A stretch of 64,000 nucleotides of DNA, from contig OX419757.1 of assembly GCA_948567375.1 (NCBI GenBank), positions 73,105,836-73,169,835 of the forward strand, written 5' to 3'. Shown here in pieces: positions 46,038 through 56,462 of the stretch. The notes beneath the pieces were generated by a model. It saw nothing but the letters and a program-made list of their open reading frames with translations. It did not search any database and had not been told where the DNA came from. Each line of letters opens with the position of its first letter. The stretch's first letter is position 1. Position numbers and translations under genes: made by a program. Origin of the DNA: Lunularia cruciata (Eukaryota > Streptophyta > Marchantiopsida > Lunulariales > Lunulariaceae).

Positions 46038-46159
46038 TTATACTTAGTGGTGTTTCTATAGTGAAGAAACTTAGATTACATGATATTCAATAGCAATTTA
46101 TTGAAATTGAACAAGGAGTTTCAGAAATACCTTTAGAAAGTTTTATATAATTTCTAAAT
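45721..46159. other. AT-rich DNA with a (TA)n run
   Basis: No gene. (TA)n at about 46,003-46,035. Confidence 0.6.
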
Positions 46160-46787
46160 TGAGAGATATTATTTATAAAAATAAATCATGGTTCTACATT
46201 AGTCATGATTAGTTAAATTTAGTCATAGCTAAGATAGAGTGTATCTTACTTTAGAGGAAATGGAAAAGATGAACACCACTATTTTGGATTCTAGTGTGTT
46301 GACTTGGTATTATTCCTAGGTGTTTGGCTTTGATGAAAAACTTGAGAACTCTTGGGGCCCACAAGCCTTTTTGTTTGGGATTCTTCTATAGTCCAAGGAT
46401 AGCACATGTGAAGGAATCCTTGACTTAGTGCTTGGATCAAGATAAGATCACATGCTTAGTAGAATATGCCTATGTGGATGGATATTCCTTTAAACTTGTT
46501 GACTTTATTTGACTTTTAGCCTAACAACTTGAGTTATTATAGTAAATAGTAACTTTAGTGCATAACTATTTCACAAGTATATAAACAAGGGGTGAGGAGG
46601 TACCTATCATCCTTTCATTTGCAACTATTTCTCTCTCATTGAATTCTCTAGTGAGCAATGTCTTGAGTCTTGGAGTGTTAGCCTTGGAGGAGTATGATGG
46701 AGTTGAGATTCTTTGCCTTCTTAGTCCATGGTGTGCTACCACAATAGCCGTCCAAGGTTCATCCTGAGTGAGAGACATGCTGGCTCA
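46160..46787 (+). repeat. Gypsy-3-family LTR, 5'-truncated solo copy
   Basis: Homologous to 52,555-53,177 from gagatattatttata onward through tagtcatagctaagata, a TATA box tatataaa at 46,578, and the end gacatgctggctca. The first 60-70 bp are missing. No internal element sequence follows, so it is a solo or truncated LTR. Confidence 0.8.
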
Positions 46788-47359
46788 CAGCTTGGCCTTT
46801 CATTTCAGTTAGGTAGGCATCCATTAGCGCCAGTTGGCACTCATTGGTGCTGGTTGATGCTGGTTGATCCTGATTTTTCAAGTATATTCCTGTAAGTCTC
46901 TTAGTAGTCCAATTCGTCATCCACTTCACCTGTATAGTTTTACATTTATGTCATTATGGTACACCTAAACATCCATAAGTGGGAATCTGATATTTAGAAA
47001 TGAAAGTAAGTTCCCCACTGGGAAATTACTGTGGATTCAGTTATTAGCTCATTGTCTAGTTACGAAATTCACCAACAAATATTATGAAGTTTGTTATTTA
47101 TCCTCTATACATCCGTCAAAATTACTTATGAATATGTTTCGAAACTCCGCCGCTTTGCTTTGTAAAGGCAGAATGTCCTAAAGTTCATACTGGATAATGT
47201 GCGAATTTATCTGTAATCAAACATCTTCCTTTCAGGGATGGGAAGATTCCGAAAGTTCAAGAGTGGTCTGAAGAGAGTGTCCTTGAGGTGTGGAGGATAG
47301 CGATTTTATGAGTGAGTTTCAACATCCAACATGCATGCTGTTCAAAGAAGTAGAGGAAA

Positions 47360-47468
47360 GGTGACAGCGTGTGATTACAAGAAGGATGGGAAGACCCAAT
47401 CGAGCCGTCCAAGGAAAAGACAGATTCTGTAAAATGGGGCTAAGCCCAATAGTATCGGTAAGAAATCA
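47360..47468 (-). repeat. LINE-like 3' tail, copy 3
   Basis: Shares gaaggatgggaagaccc, gagccgtccaagg, aaatggggctaagccc and aatagtatcggtaagaaatc with copies 2 and 4. 5'-truncated, same orientation as the others. Confidence 0.75.
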
Positions 47469-48591
47469 TGGATCATGATCGTCGACAGGCCTTTTCCCTC
47501 CCTGTCTCTATCCAGGAATAACTTAGAGAACCTTCTCATTACTGAAGCTTATCAGTAGATGCGAATCACAGTCAATGAGCACTTCTATCCATATTATAGT
47601 ACTGTGTACTTCCTAATGTTTGGGATCAAGATTACCATTCAAAATGCTCTGATGTTCTGTAATGAAGGCAATCCATAATTCCACTGTCGATTGAACAGGG
47701 CAAGTTACAAGTTGAACGCAGATATATGGCAGGTCATTTACTTTTGCTGAACACGAAGCCACGACAGTTTCCCAGAAACTGTTGTCTCAGCCCAAACTTA
47801 AAACCTTTGCTTGTGTGGTGTCTGTAAGTATATATTTGTAGTCATAATATACCTCTTTTTCCCATAGATGCAAGTCACAGAGCATACGAATCATGGCAAA
47901 TCCAAAGAACTATAGCTCACCAGGCGTCCATGCCAACCGAATCTCATCAGGATTGTCAAAAGACAATGGATGATATCTGAATTTGTTGGAGAAGTATCAT
48001 CATGGGCACTATCCTTTGATTGCATGGAAAGATCCAGGAATGTACAGTACTGTAATCTTACTTTAATTGTAAGGAAATGTTAAATAACGTACAAATCTCC
48101 TAAATAAACATACAATCACTCGAGCTGCTGGCAATGTACCAAGAGAGGTTCTCAGTGAAAACAGACTGAGGTGTTCGCACTTTTGCTCAACCTCACTCCA
48201 AGTTGCAAAATAAAGAGCTTAGTGATTTTCAGTTTGTAGACTGTGGCAACAAGAAGACCTTTTAGCAGTTCAGAGAGTTCTTGGCGCTGAACACTTAATT
48301 TAGAGCACTCGAAGGTCGATCCGAACAAATGAGTAAAGCATGAGACCAATAAATTCTAGAGAGGGTTGAGCATTAACGTGCATCCAGAAAATACACAAAG
48401 ATGGAGACAGAGTAGCTCTTTGAAGTTCACCGAGCAGATTTTACTGCACCACCAGATATACCTTGGTATAATTCAAAACAGAGTTATAGGTCTACGGGGA
48501 TGAACGAAGGGAGAGTGCGACTGGGTTATGCACGGATAACATCGCAATGCTACGTAAATATCAAACTAAACTTTGATCTTGAAGTAAGAAA

Positions 48592-48690
48592 GGCGACCGC
48601 GTAGGAAAAACGAAGGAGGGGAACACCCCATCAAGCCGTACAAGGGAGAGACAAAAAAGGTAACATGGGGCTAAGCCCCAATAACTAAAG
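48592..48690 (-). repeat. LINE-like 3' tail, copy 4
   Basis: Shares ggcgaccgcgta, caccccatcaagccgtac, gagagacaaaa and the perfect hairpin tggggctaagcccca with the other copies. 5'-truncated. Confidence 0.75.
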
Positions 48691-48984
48691 CTTTAAGTAG
48701 AGCAGAGCCTATTCTATGTATGGTTGCCACTTTGATTCTGCGGTGGGACCGGAGACTGAGAAGCTCGTGATATCACTCAATCCATCTCGTAAATGGACTT
48801 GCATTCGTAATTTATGATGGATCATCAACACATCTACTTGTATATTATTTACTCTTCAAAAGGAGTATTGACGTCATGCAATTTACCGTCAATTTGATAA
48901 GATCCTCTTAAATTTTGTGAGCAAATGTGATTGAGTCATTCCTTTGGTGGTCAGCAAAGGAATGACAATGCACTTCTTAGCAAA

Positions 48985-49248
48985 TGTTAGAAAAACAGAG
49001 TCCCTATGACTTCTCACAATAGCACATCATAACCACATTAAACAGAAATCAGAGGACTAATAGTTGAGAACGTGGTTCACTCCCCTCCCTCACACCAGCC
49101 TTCTAAAGCTTTATTTCTCATTGCACATATATATATTATGAAAGGTCCATAGCTGTCCATCACTGTCATCCACTTGAACTTCTAGACAAGTGACAAGCAA
49201 TGGACATCAGTTGCATTCGCTTTTGCTCTTGACAAGCCAAACCTAACA
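48985..49248 (-). repeat. Copia-3 3' LTR
   Basis: On the minus strand it starts tgttaggtttgg directly after the polypurine tract aaaggcggagat and ends ttctaaca, giving 6-bp inverted ends tgttag/ctaaca; 264 bp. The outer flank gcaaa (48,980-48,984) would be the target duplication, whose partner is lost. Confidence 0.8.
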
Positions 49249-49802
49249 ATCTCCGCCTTTTGCTTGTATCCACCATATCATCCCAAAGAGCACAATTTAA
49301 CGTTGAGCAAGTTCATGCACAACTTGAACTTCTCAACAAGAACAGGTTTAGTCAACATATCAGCTGCTTTTACCTCTGTGCCAATCTTTTGCAAATTGAT
49401 CTCACCATTTATCACAGCTTCCTTGATAAAATGATGTCTCACATCATATGCTTTGTCCTTGAGTGATATACTTGATTTTTGGCCAAGTGAATAGCGCTTT
49501 GGCTATCACAAAAAAGTGTGGACTTCATGTTAGGGAGTCCTACATCCTTGGCTAATCTTTGTAGCCATATTGCCTCTTTGGCAGCCTCAGTTGTTGCCAT
49601 ATATTCTGCCTCTGTAGTAGAAAGAGCAATTGTAGATTGGAGAGTAGACTTCCAACTTATTGCACCACCAACAAGTTTAAAAACAAACCCTATTGTAGAC
49701 CTTCTCTTATCCAAGTCTCCAACAAAGTTGGAATCTAGATACCCTTTAGTTCCTTCTTCTTGGTTCTTCTCCAAGGTAATGCCAATATTTAAAGTCCCTT
49801 TC
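49249..49802 (-). pseudogene. Copia-3 RNase H (best-preserved copia fragment)
   Basis: Minus-strand frame 49,439-49,774 reads EGTKGYLDSNFVGDLDKRRS..., ISWKSTLQSTIALSTTEAEY, LFCDSQSAIHLAKN and HSRTKHMM: the three RNase H catalytic positions (Asp in YLDS, Glu in TEAEY, Asp in FCDS) are present. Near 49,436 a single base indel shifts frame; the other frame is then open to a stop 50-60 codons later (KAADMLTKP motif) just before the polypurine tract. Upstream it is cut at about 49,802 by the unassigned element. Confidence 0.85.
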
Positions 49803-50063
49803 AGACTTCAGGGTAAGGCTTTGGCTGAAGAAGAGTCGATGGAGGCAAAGTAAAAAGAAGGAGAAGAAGAAGAAGAAGACTTTGATGGGGTGGAGTACTT
49901 GTCATAGATTATGGGTCCATTGTTGAACAAGAAGAAGAAGGAGATATAGAAAGATCATCTGGAGGTGAACAATGAGTTGAAAGTGATGAAGTATCTGATT
50001 AAAGAAGCAAGAGAATTGAAGGAGAGTGTAACCTGAAGGGAAGAAGAATCTGAAGAACTTCAG

Positions 50064-50324
50064 ATGGATGTAGTCTTAAGGAAGAAGACTACAAAGAATT
50101 TGCAAGAGTGTTTCAATCAGCAAGGAAGAGAGATGAATGGTCAAGCCAAAGAGTTGAAGGAGCAAAAAGTGCTGATTGACATGATGAAAGGTGAGGTAAG
50201 TGAAGCTCATATTAAAATCATACATGCAAAAGCAATGGCAGTTGTGATGGAGCAAGAATTAGAGAGTTTGAAAAAGAGTGCGGCAGAGAAACATCAAGCA
50301 TGGCAAAGGGAGTTATTGGTTTGA
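50064..50324 (+). CDS. Coiled-coil ORF of the unassigned element
   Basis: 86 codons, rich in Glu, Lys, Gln and Leu with heptad-like spacing (LKEQKVLIDMMKGEVSEAHI..., MEQELESLKKSAAEKHQ), predicted long coiled coil. Similar frames continue with stops to about 50,840 (76-codon frame 50,615-50,845). No catalytic motif. Could be a structural gag-like protein. Confidence 0.4.
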   Translation: MDVVLRKKTTKNLQECFNQQGREMNGQAKELKEQKVLIDMMKGEVSEAHIKIIHAKAMAVVMEQELESLKKSAAEKHQAWQRELLV

Positions 50325-51092
50325 CACCAAGAGGAAGAAAGATTGAAAAGTCAGGTAAGATGTACTGAGAGTCAAATTACTTAGTATGTGGAGGAGAAGA
50401 AGATGTTGGCAGCCGAGTATGAAGATGAGTTAAAGATGTATAGAGAAGAGTTGAAGGCAACACAATCTCAGAGGTATGATCGAAGGTAGTAGGAGAATTT
50501 GTTTGGAGAATGAGAGCAATGTTGAGCACAAAATCTAAAGAGAAGCTAGAGGAAGTGAGGCTGCATGGATTGAAGTTGCTTGTGTAGGAAACTCAAAAGA
50601 GGAGAACAAAGGATGTGGATATGAATAATCTTTTGATTAGTTTGAGAGAAAGGGTAGACAGGAAAATGTTAGAGGTAGGAGATAATGTAAGTCTCAAATT
50701 GGACTTAGTAAACTCAGAATTAGAGAGACTTTGGAGTAGTATCAAGGAAGATAAGAAGTCCAAAGTAGTAGAAGTAGGAGTGCAGGTGTCTTCAAATCAA
50801 TTATTTGAGACATTAAAGAAGATTGGGTTAGAGATAAAGAGATAGAAAGGTTATCCATTAGTGAAATTGTAGTTCAGGGTGAAGAAGTAGTAGAAATAGT
50901 GAAGGCACTAGTAAAAGAAGAGAGATCCAAATAAGGAGAAGTGATAGGAGGATCATTGGGTATAGAAGCCAAAGTTGAGGTTGACATCGAATCAGAGTAG
51001 TAACAATTTTGAGATTTGAAGAGGTAGATATGAAGAGGTGCATTGTCATTTTGGATCCGCAAGTTGAAAAAGTTGTTGTAGAATTGTATAGT

Positions 51093-51794
51093 TGTTAGTT
51101 AACTATTGAAGTGCTCTGCCTATTTAAAGGAGGCATGCACAATAGAATGTTATTCAGTATTCATAAGTTTTAAAGATAAATAAAGCAAAGTGTTGATTCT
51201 CAGTGCTCATCAGCAAACTAAGCTCGTTTGAGCTTATTTTTGAGTATCAAGTTTGTGTTTGTGAATGTGTGGAGAATTTTGAAGTGCAATTTAGTGTGCT
51301 TGTTGGATGTTGGATTCCATAACGCTTATCTTCATTCTGTGTGTTTGATTTTGAGTGAAGTGCAATCAAAGCAATGCCTTGACAGATTTGAGAGGAATTG
51401 TAGTGTTGGTAGTACTTTGCATTTGTGAGTTTGATGTGAAGCAATTTTGATCAAGGAAGTTGTGCCTTAAGTGGAAGGGTGGAATGCAATTCTGAGGTGA
51501 AGTCATTTTGCAATGAAGTAGCCATCTCTGGGAGAATCTAAATCATCACAATCAAGATTTTTTGCAAAGATTTGATGGAGTTGTGATTATGGAGTGTTAA
51601 TTTGTGATGAGACTCTAATTAGTGCTTGTTACTCTCTTTTGGGTGTGGTTTCTACCTAAGAGATTAAAGATGCAACCAAGAAGAACTAAATTGTTACATT
51701 TTACTTTGTATTTGACCATTTCTAACTTGTATCTTTATGGGAACAAACTTTACTTATTGATTACCGCAAAAGTGATACTTGTCGGCTTCTCACA
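51093..51794 (+). repeat. LTR of the unassigned element, copy 2
   Basis: 702 bp from tgttagttaact to cttctcaca, homologous along its length to 59,216-59,914. TATA-like tatttaaa near 51,121 and aataaag near 51,180. Joined directly to chromovirus sequence at 51,795. Confidence 0.75.
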
Positions 51795-52492
51795 CTTTGA
51801 GTAAGACATCTAAGCATAGTCAATCCCAAGATGAGAATTTTATTAATAAAGCAGCCATGGAGCAAGCTTTGGAGGAAGATAAGCCTATTTTTGCGGTGTG
51901 GATCAAGCTAATTGTGCAGGGAGAATCTGATGAGGGCCAAAAGCCTCATCAAGCAATGGTTGATCAAATAGTTTAGGAGTTTATAGATATGTTTTTGTAT
52001 GATATGTCAAAAGGATTTGATCATAGTATGCACTTCAAGATTGAATTATTACCAAAAAGTACTCTAATGAGTACACCAATATATCGGCTCTCACCAAAGG
52101 AGTTAAACAAGCTTCAAAAAACATTGATAGAGTTGTTGGAGAAGGATTTCATATGGCATAGTACATCTCCTTGGGGAGCACCAATACTATTTGTTTCAAA
52201 GAAGGATGGAGGACTTTGCTTCTATATTGATTACCTTGGCCTCAATAAACAAACAATGAAGAGTGCATATCCCTTCTCTCAAATTGATCACTTGCTTGAT
52301 CAATTGAGTGGAGCATGATATTTCTCCAAGTTGGATCTCTAAAGTGGCTATTGGTAAATTCCCATTGTTAGAGAGATGTGCAAAAGGTATGGGCATTTTG
52401 AGTGGAAAGTTCTACCTTTTAGGCTCATCAATGCTCTAGTAGTCTTTGTGGATCAAATGCATTGGGTGTTGGATGGGCTATTAGACCAGTAT
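51795..52492 (+). pseudogene. Chromovirus-2 reverse transcriptase fragment
   Basis: Homologous to 13,497-14,260 of chromovirus-1, from catagtcaatcccaagatg (both copies) to a WxxGLLDQY-like end. Includes the linker, RT fingers and thumb entry (a 109-codon frame 51,989-52,318 with [21 protein letters not shown]) and stops immediately before the FLDD catalytic motif, where gypsy-3 begins. The remainder should lie beyond gypsy-3, outside the window. Confidence 0.8.
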
Positions 52493-53177
52493 TGTAACAC
52501 CTATTTGTGCATGTATGTACTATTGTGATATTTAGTTTGATATTATAAGTACTTGAGATATATTATTTATATAGAGATAAAAGATGATTTTACATTAGTC
52601 ATGAGTAGCTAAAGTTAGTCATAGCTAAGATAGAGGGGACTTTACTATAGAGGAGGTAGAATAGATGAGCATCACTATTCTAGATTTTAATATATTTACT
52701 TGGTATTATTTCTAGGTGTTTGGCTTTGAGGGAAGAGTTGGTAACTCTTAGATCCACAAACCTTTTATGTTTTGGATTCTTTTATGGTCCAAAGAAACCC
52801 CATGTGAAAGAATCCTTGACTTAGTGGTCAAGATAAGATCATATGCTTAGGAGAATATTCCTATGAGTATGAATATTCCTTTAGACTTTTGACTTTATTT
52901 GATTTTTAGCCTAGTAACTTGAGTTACTCCAATAATTGGTAATGTTGGTGCGCAACTATTTCACAAGTATATAAACTAGGGGTAAGGAGGTATTCATCAT
53001 CCTTTCATTTGCAAATATCTCTCTCTCATTGAGTTCTTTAGTGAGCAATGGTTTGAGTCTTGGAGTGTTAGTCTTGGAGTAGTATGATAGAGTTTGGGTT
53101 CTTTGCTTTCTTACTCCATGGTACGTTACCATAATAGTCATCAGATGTTCATTCTAAGTGAGAGGCATGCCGGTTCA
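52493..53177 (+). repeat. Gypsy-3 5' LTR
   Basis: 685 bp, tgtaacacctatttgtgcat to gccggttca; its first 84 bases recur at 63,917-64,000. Promoter TATA tatataaa at 52,968-52,975. Truncated relatives at 46,160-46,787 and (antisense) 26,476-27,054. Confidence 0.85.
52968..52975 (+). promoter_or_regulatory. TATA box of the gypsy-3 LTR
   Basis: tatataaa, conserved at 46,578-46,585 in the solo copy. Confidence 0.6.
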
Positions 53178-53181
53178 AAAT

Positions 53182-53200
53182 TTTGGTTCCATTGCTGGGA
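53182..53200 (+). promoter_or_regulatory. Primer binding site candidate, gypsy-3
   Basis: tttggttccattgctggg a few bases after the LTR resembles the primer site class of Athila/Tat gypsy elements (tttggcgccgttgccgggg type), different from the Met-type sites of the other elements here. Confidence 0.5.
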
Positions 53201-53905
53201 CCTCTCTAGAAGGCAAGATAATGTTCCGCATACAATTCTATATTAGACAAGAGGAGGCTATGAGAGCTCACTTGGAGAGAACATTAAGAGAGGGGAGGAC
53301 TGAACTTATATTAGAGAACTTGGACTTGTTTTTATACCCTATAGTTCATTATGATTATTTTGAGGTGCTATTGTACATACTATACACATGAGAAAATTTA
53401 GAGAGATTGTGTGAGGTGGGTTGCAGATTTTGGAGATTACGGTGATTTTGTGCAAAAGCTCAAGCTTGAGATTTGGACTTGAAATTTTCACAAAGGATGG
53501 CTTAAATTCTATGTTAGGTGTAATAATTGAAATTATAAGGGCTGCTACATGCATTGAACTAGAACTTTTGGAAGGTGGCAGGGTAAATTGTTCCCACAAA
53601 TTGCACACTCTTTGGAATATTATATGGAGTTTGCCATTTCTTCATTTTTCATTGGATTATTTTGAAACTTTCCAAGAAAATTCCTTGCATAGTATTCTAC
53701 CTTTTGGCCCAAGATTTAGAAAGAGATTATTCTTGCACAGGAAGAAATTAGTTTTTAAAGTGAGAGTGGAAGTTTTAGACCAAATCTGAGATATGTCAGC
53801 TGAAAAGAAAGGTGCTTAGGCCAAATGGCTTGATGAAAAGATCTGAAATTTTTCAAATGAAAATTCCATGGGGTGGTGATTAAGTTTGAAAAATGTTAGA
53901 GGACT
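53201..53905 (+). other. Gypsy-3 leader
   Basis: No recognised domain. A 122-codon open frame at 53,421-53,789 has no identifiable family and may be incidental. Confidence 0.4.
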
Positions 53906-55640
53906 GTGACATACCAGTGGAGAGTATTTAGTGATATTGTGAGGAAGGGTTTTCCATTTTGGAGAGTTGAGATCTCATGCATGAGGAGTGTAAGAGCAAC
54001 CAAAAGCATATTTGAGTGTTTAGATTCATCTTGGGAACATGGAGGGTTAGCAAGAATGGAAAATAAGGCTATGCAAGGTTCCTTAAGGGTTTGAGGTGAT
54101 TGTAGGTATGAATTTGAGGAATATAGAATTCAGAATAGAATTTGAAGTGAGTGTTGAGAGGATCCAAAAACATATACTACTTGGAGGAAAGAGTGACTCT
54201 AAGTGATTTTTATGTAGAGAGAAGGGACATAAGGCAAGTTCATGTCCATTGACATTTGAGAGCAAGAGATTGAGGGAAAGGAGAGGCTTGCTTGACTTGG
54301 GTTTGCATGTTGGACATTCTTCACCAAAATTGGAAAGGAGAAGATCTAAGACCAAGGACTTATGTGAGGTTTGTGGAGTAGAAGGACTTCCAAAAGGATG
54401 TGAGTGTAGTAGAGTAACAACACTTTTGGAGACTTTGGTGAAGAGAGTATTAGTACAATTGTAGAAATACTACCACCTTCATCAACTAGTTCTCAAGATA
54501 GGTGATAGAGATAATCTTTTAACTTATGGTTAAACTATCTATGAGGTTCAATTAATATGCACTCTAGGATTTTTTGTTGCTGTAGAAATCTTGGAGTAAC
54601 CTGAACCTTTTGTGTTCTTTAGGGAAGATTACTCTCAAATGGTGCTAGTCATGTACATACTTATTAGTTACAATGATACAGTAAGGAAGCAATGATAGGA
54701 GGAAGAATGAGTGAGCCTCATTATTACCAAATTTCTTTGAGGATGCAGCCCTTACATGGTAGGAGTTGAAAAACCAAAAGAGAGAGTGAATGGATTTTGA
54801 TATATCAACTAAGAAGATTTAGTGACATTGTGAGGAGACGTCAATTCTATAGAGTTGAGATCTCATGCATGAGGAGTGTGATAGCAACCAAAAGCATATT
54901 TTGAGTGTTTAGACTCATCTTGGGAACATGGAGTGTCACCAAGAGTGGAAATTGAGGCTATGCAAGGTTGGCCAAGGGTTCGAGGTGATTATAGGGGTGA
55001 ATTTGAGGAAAAGAGAATTTAGAATAGAATTTGAAGTGCGTGTTGAGATGATCCAAAAACTTACACCACTTGGAAGAAAGAGTAAGTCTAAGTGCTTTTT
55101 ATGTAGAGAGAAGAGACATAGGGCAAGTTCATGTACATTGACATTTGAGAGTAAGAGATTGAGGGAAAGGAGGAGCTTGCTTGACTTGGGTTTGCATGTT
55201 GGACATTCTTCACCAAGATTGGGAGGGAGAAGATCTAAGACCAAGGAGTCATGTGAGGTTTGTGGAATGGAAGGATTTCCAAAAGGACATGACTGTAGTG
55301 CAGTAAAAGCACTTTTGGAGACTTTGGTGAAAGATCTTGGAGAGAGTCTTAGTACATCTATAGAAATACTACCACCTTCATTAGCTAGTTCTCAAGATAA
55401 GTGATGGAGATAATCTTTCAACTTATGGATAAACTATCCATGAGAGTTCAATTAATATGCACTCTATGATTTTATGTTGTTATAGAAATCTTGGAGTAAT
55501 CTGAAATTTTTGTATCCCTAGGGAAAATTACTCTCAAATGGGGTTAGTCATGTACACTCTATTAGTTATAGAGTGAGAGATAAGAAAAGAGGAAAAAAGA
55601 ATAATGGAGAGAAAAGAAAGATAGTGATGAGTTAAGATGG
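53906..55640 (+). repeat. About 0.9-kb tandem duplication in the gypsy-3 leader
   Basis: Copy A (about 53,920-54,790) and copy B (about 54,806-55,640 and into gag) share long blocks offset by 889-899 bp, e.g. acatttgagag.aagagattgag (54,247 and 55,136) and gtagaaatactaccacc (54,460, 55,360). Copy A ends with a partial gag start (54,690-54,800). Confidence 0.85.
54928..55404 (+). CDS. Gypsy-3 upstream ORF with zinc knuckles (copy B)
   Basis: 158 open codons lying before gag. Residues about 60-75 hold CFLCREKRHRASSC, a C-x2-C-x4-H-x4-C knuckle, and around 110-125 CEVCGMEGFPKGHDC, a second Cys/His cluster. A broken copy (with a TGA at the first Cys-like knuckle) lies at 54,083-54,464. Gag's own knuckle is separate, at 57,085. 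A nucleic-acid-binding accessory protein is the simplest guess. The first ATG is used as start for lack of better evidence. Confidence 0.5.
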   Translation: MECHQEWKLRLCKVGQGFEVIIGVNLRKREFRIEFEVRVEMIQKLTPLGRKSKSKCFLCREKRHRASSCTLTFESKRLRERRSLLDLGLHVGHSSPRLGGRRSKTKESCEVCGMEGFPKGHDCSAVKALLETLVKDLGESLSTSIEILPPSLASSQDK

Positions 55641-55880
55641 AGAAACTTTTGGGTTTCTTTGGCAAGGATGGAGAAGATGTGGAGGCCTTTGTGAGAGACT
55701 TCAAAAGAGCTCACATAGGAAACAATGGTAGGAGGAAGAATGAGTGGGCCTCATTATTACCAAATTTCATTGAGGATGTAACACTTACATGGTATGAGTT
55801 AGAATACCAAAAAAAAAAAGAGAGAGGAAAGATGGGCAAGAAGAATGTTGGGAGAGTTTGACTCTTCTTGGGAGAGTTTT
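55637..55880 (+). pseudogene. Gypsy-3 gag, N-terminal part
   Basis: Frame reads MEKLLGFFGKDGEDVEAFVRDFKRA...WASLLPNFIEDVTLTWYEL, matching the retrotransposon gag domain (Pfam family of gypsy gag). An A11 run at about 55,809 and the insertion at 55,881 break it. Confidence 0.75.
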
Positions 55881-56462
55881 TCTAATACTTTGCGGACAAG
55901 AGAAGAGAGAAAACACAGATTGCACACTCAAACATTCAATGCTCCAAAGGAGCATCTTCTCTTTATTATATAGACAAAGAGGATCTCCTCCAAGGAAGCT
56001 CCACCATAGGATTAGGCACACAAATAGGTGACATGCCAGCAAGCTCCACCCTTGGATTACTTACTTGGATGGTGACATGTTTGGTCTAGGTCCTATTTGA
56101 TTGGTCAAACAAGCTTTGACCAAGGGGAATCTTTTAGGGAATCTTCCTGTAGGAATCTCAAAATCACGTGAGTAAGGTACCATTGGAAAGCTCTTGACAA
56201 GACAAAGCAGGGAGGAGGGAAGGCCAGACTCTCCGCCCTTTAGGGCGGTTTCGACACATTTTCAAGGTCTAATTCATCCGTTTAGGTCTCCAAAATTGCC
56301 TTCAAAGATTTCAAGCATATTTTGGTTCCTACTCTATTAGTATAAGTCCTCTTTTGGTGATATCTCTTTTTGATCTGTTTTGACCATCATGTATAACATC
56401 ATTCTAAATGTTACCAAACCAAATTTCACATCTAGATCATATGGCTAGCTCTTGGTATTAGA
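55881..56462 (+). repeat. Solo-LTR-like insertion, copy 1
   Basis: 582 bp, from tctaatactttg to ggtattaga, flanked by gtttt/gtttg (near-perfect 5-bp target duplication at 55,876-55,880 and 56,463-56,467). Homologous to 62,490-63,224. Ends are inverted (taatac/gtatta), as in an LTR of TG...CA type with one base changed at each end. No coding capacity. Confidence 0.8.

Larger units (their letters stand above)
46788..48984. other. No recognisable gene; contains two LINE tails and a hairpin
   Basis: Mixed DNA with short frames only. Holds LINE-like tails at 47,360-47,468 and 48,592-48,690 and, at 48,935-48,966, a perfect 12-bp stem (gtcattcctttg / caaaggaatgac) with an 8-nt loop. Confidence 0.6.
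49803..51794 (+). mobile_element. Unassigned retroelement, copy 2 (3' part plus LTR)
   Basis: Starts where copia-3 breaks off and ends with an LTR-like repeat. The internal part encodes Glu/Lys-rich coiled-coil sequence; its last 120 bases (ttttgag-tttgaagag..agatatgaag-ggtgcattgtcatttt) and the LTR recur at 59,096-59,914. No RT, integrase or protease is visible, so it resembles a non-autonomous (LARD or TR-GAG type) element. Confidence 0.6.

Noticed and set aside
26500..53141. Shared minus/plus-strand peptide LLTKELNEREI in three LTR copies
   Set aside because: It looks like a protein motif of copia gag, but the matches are simply the LTR sequence read in one frame; no evidence that it is coding.
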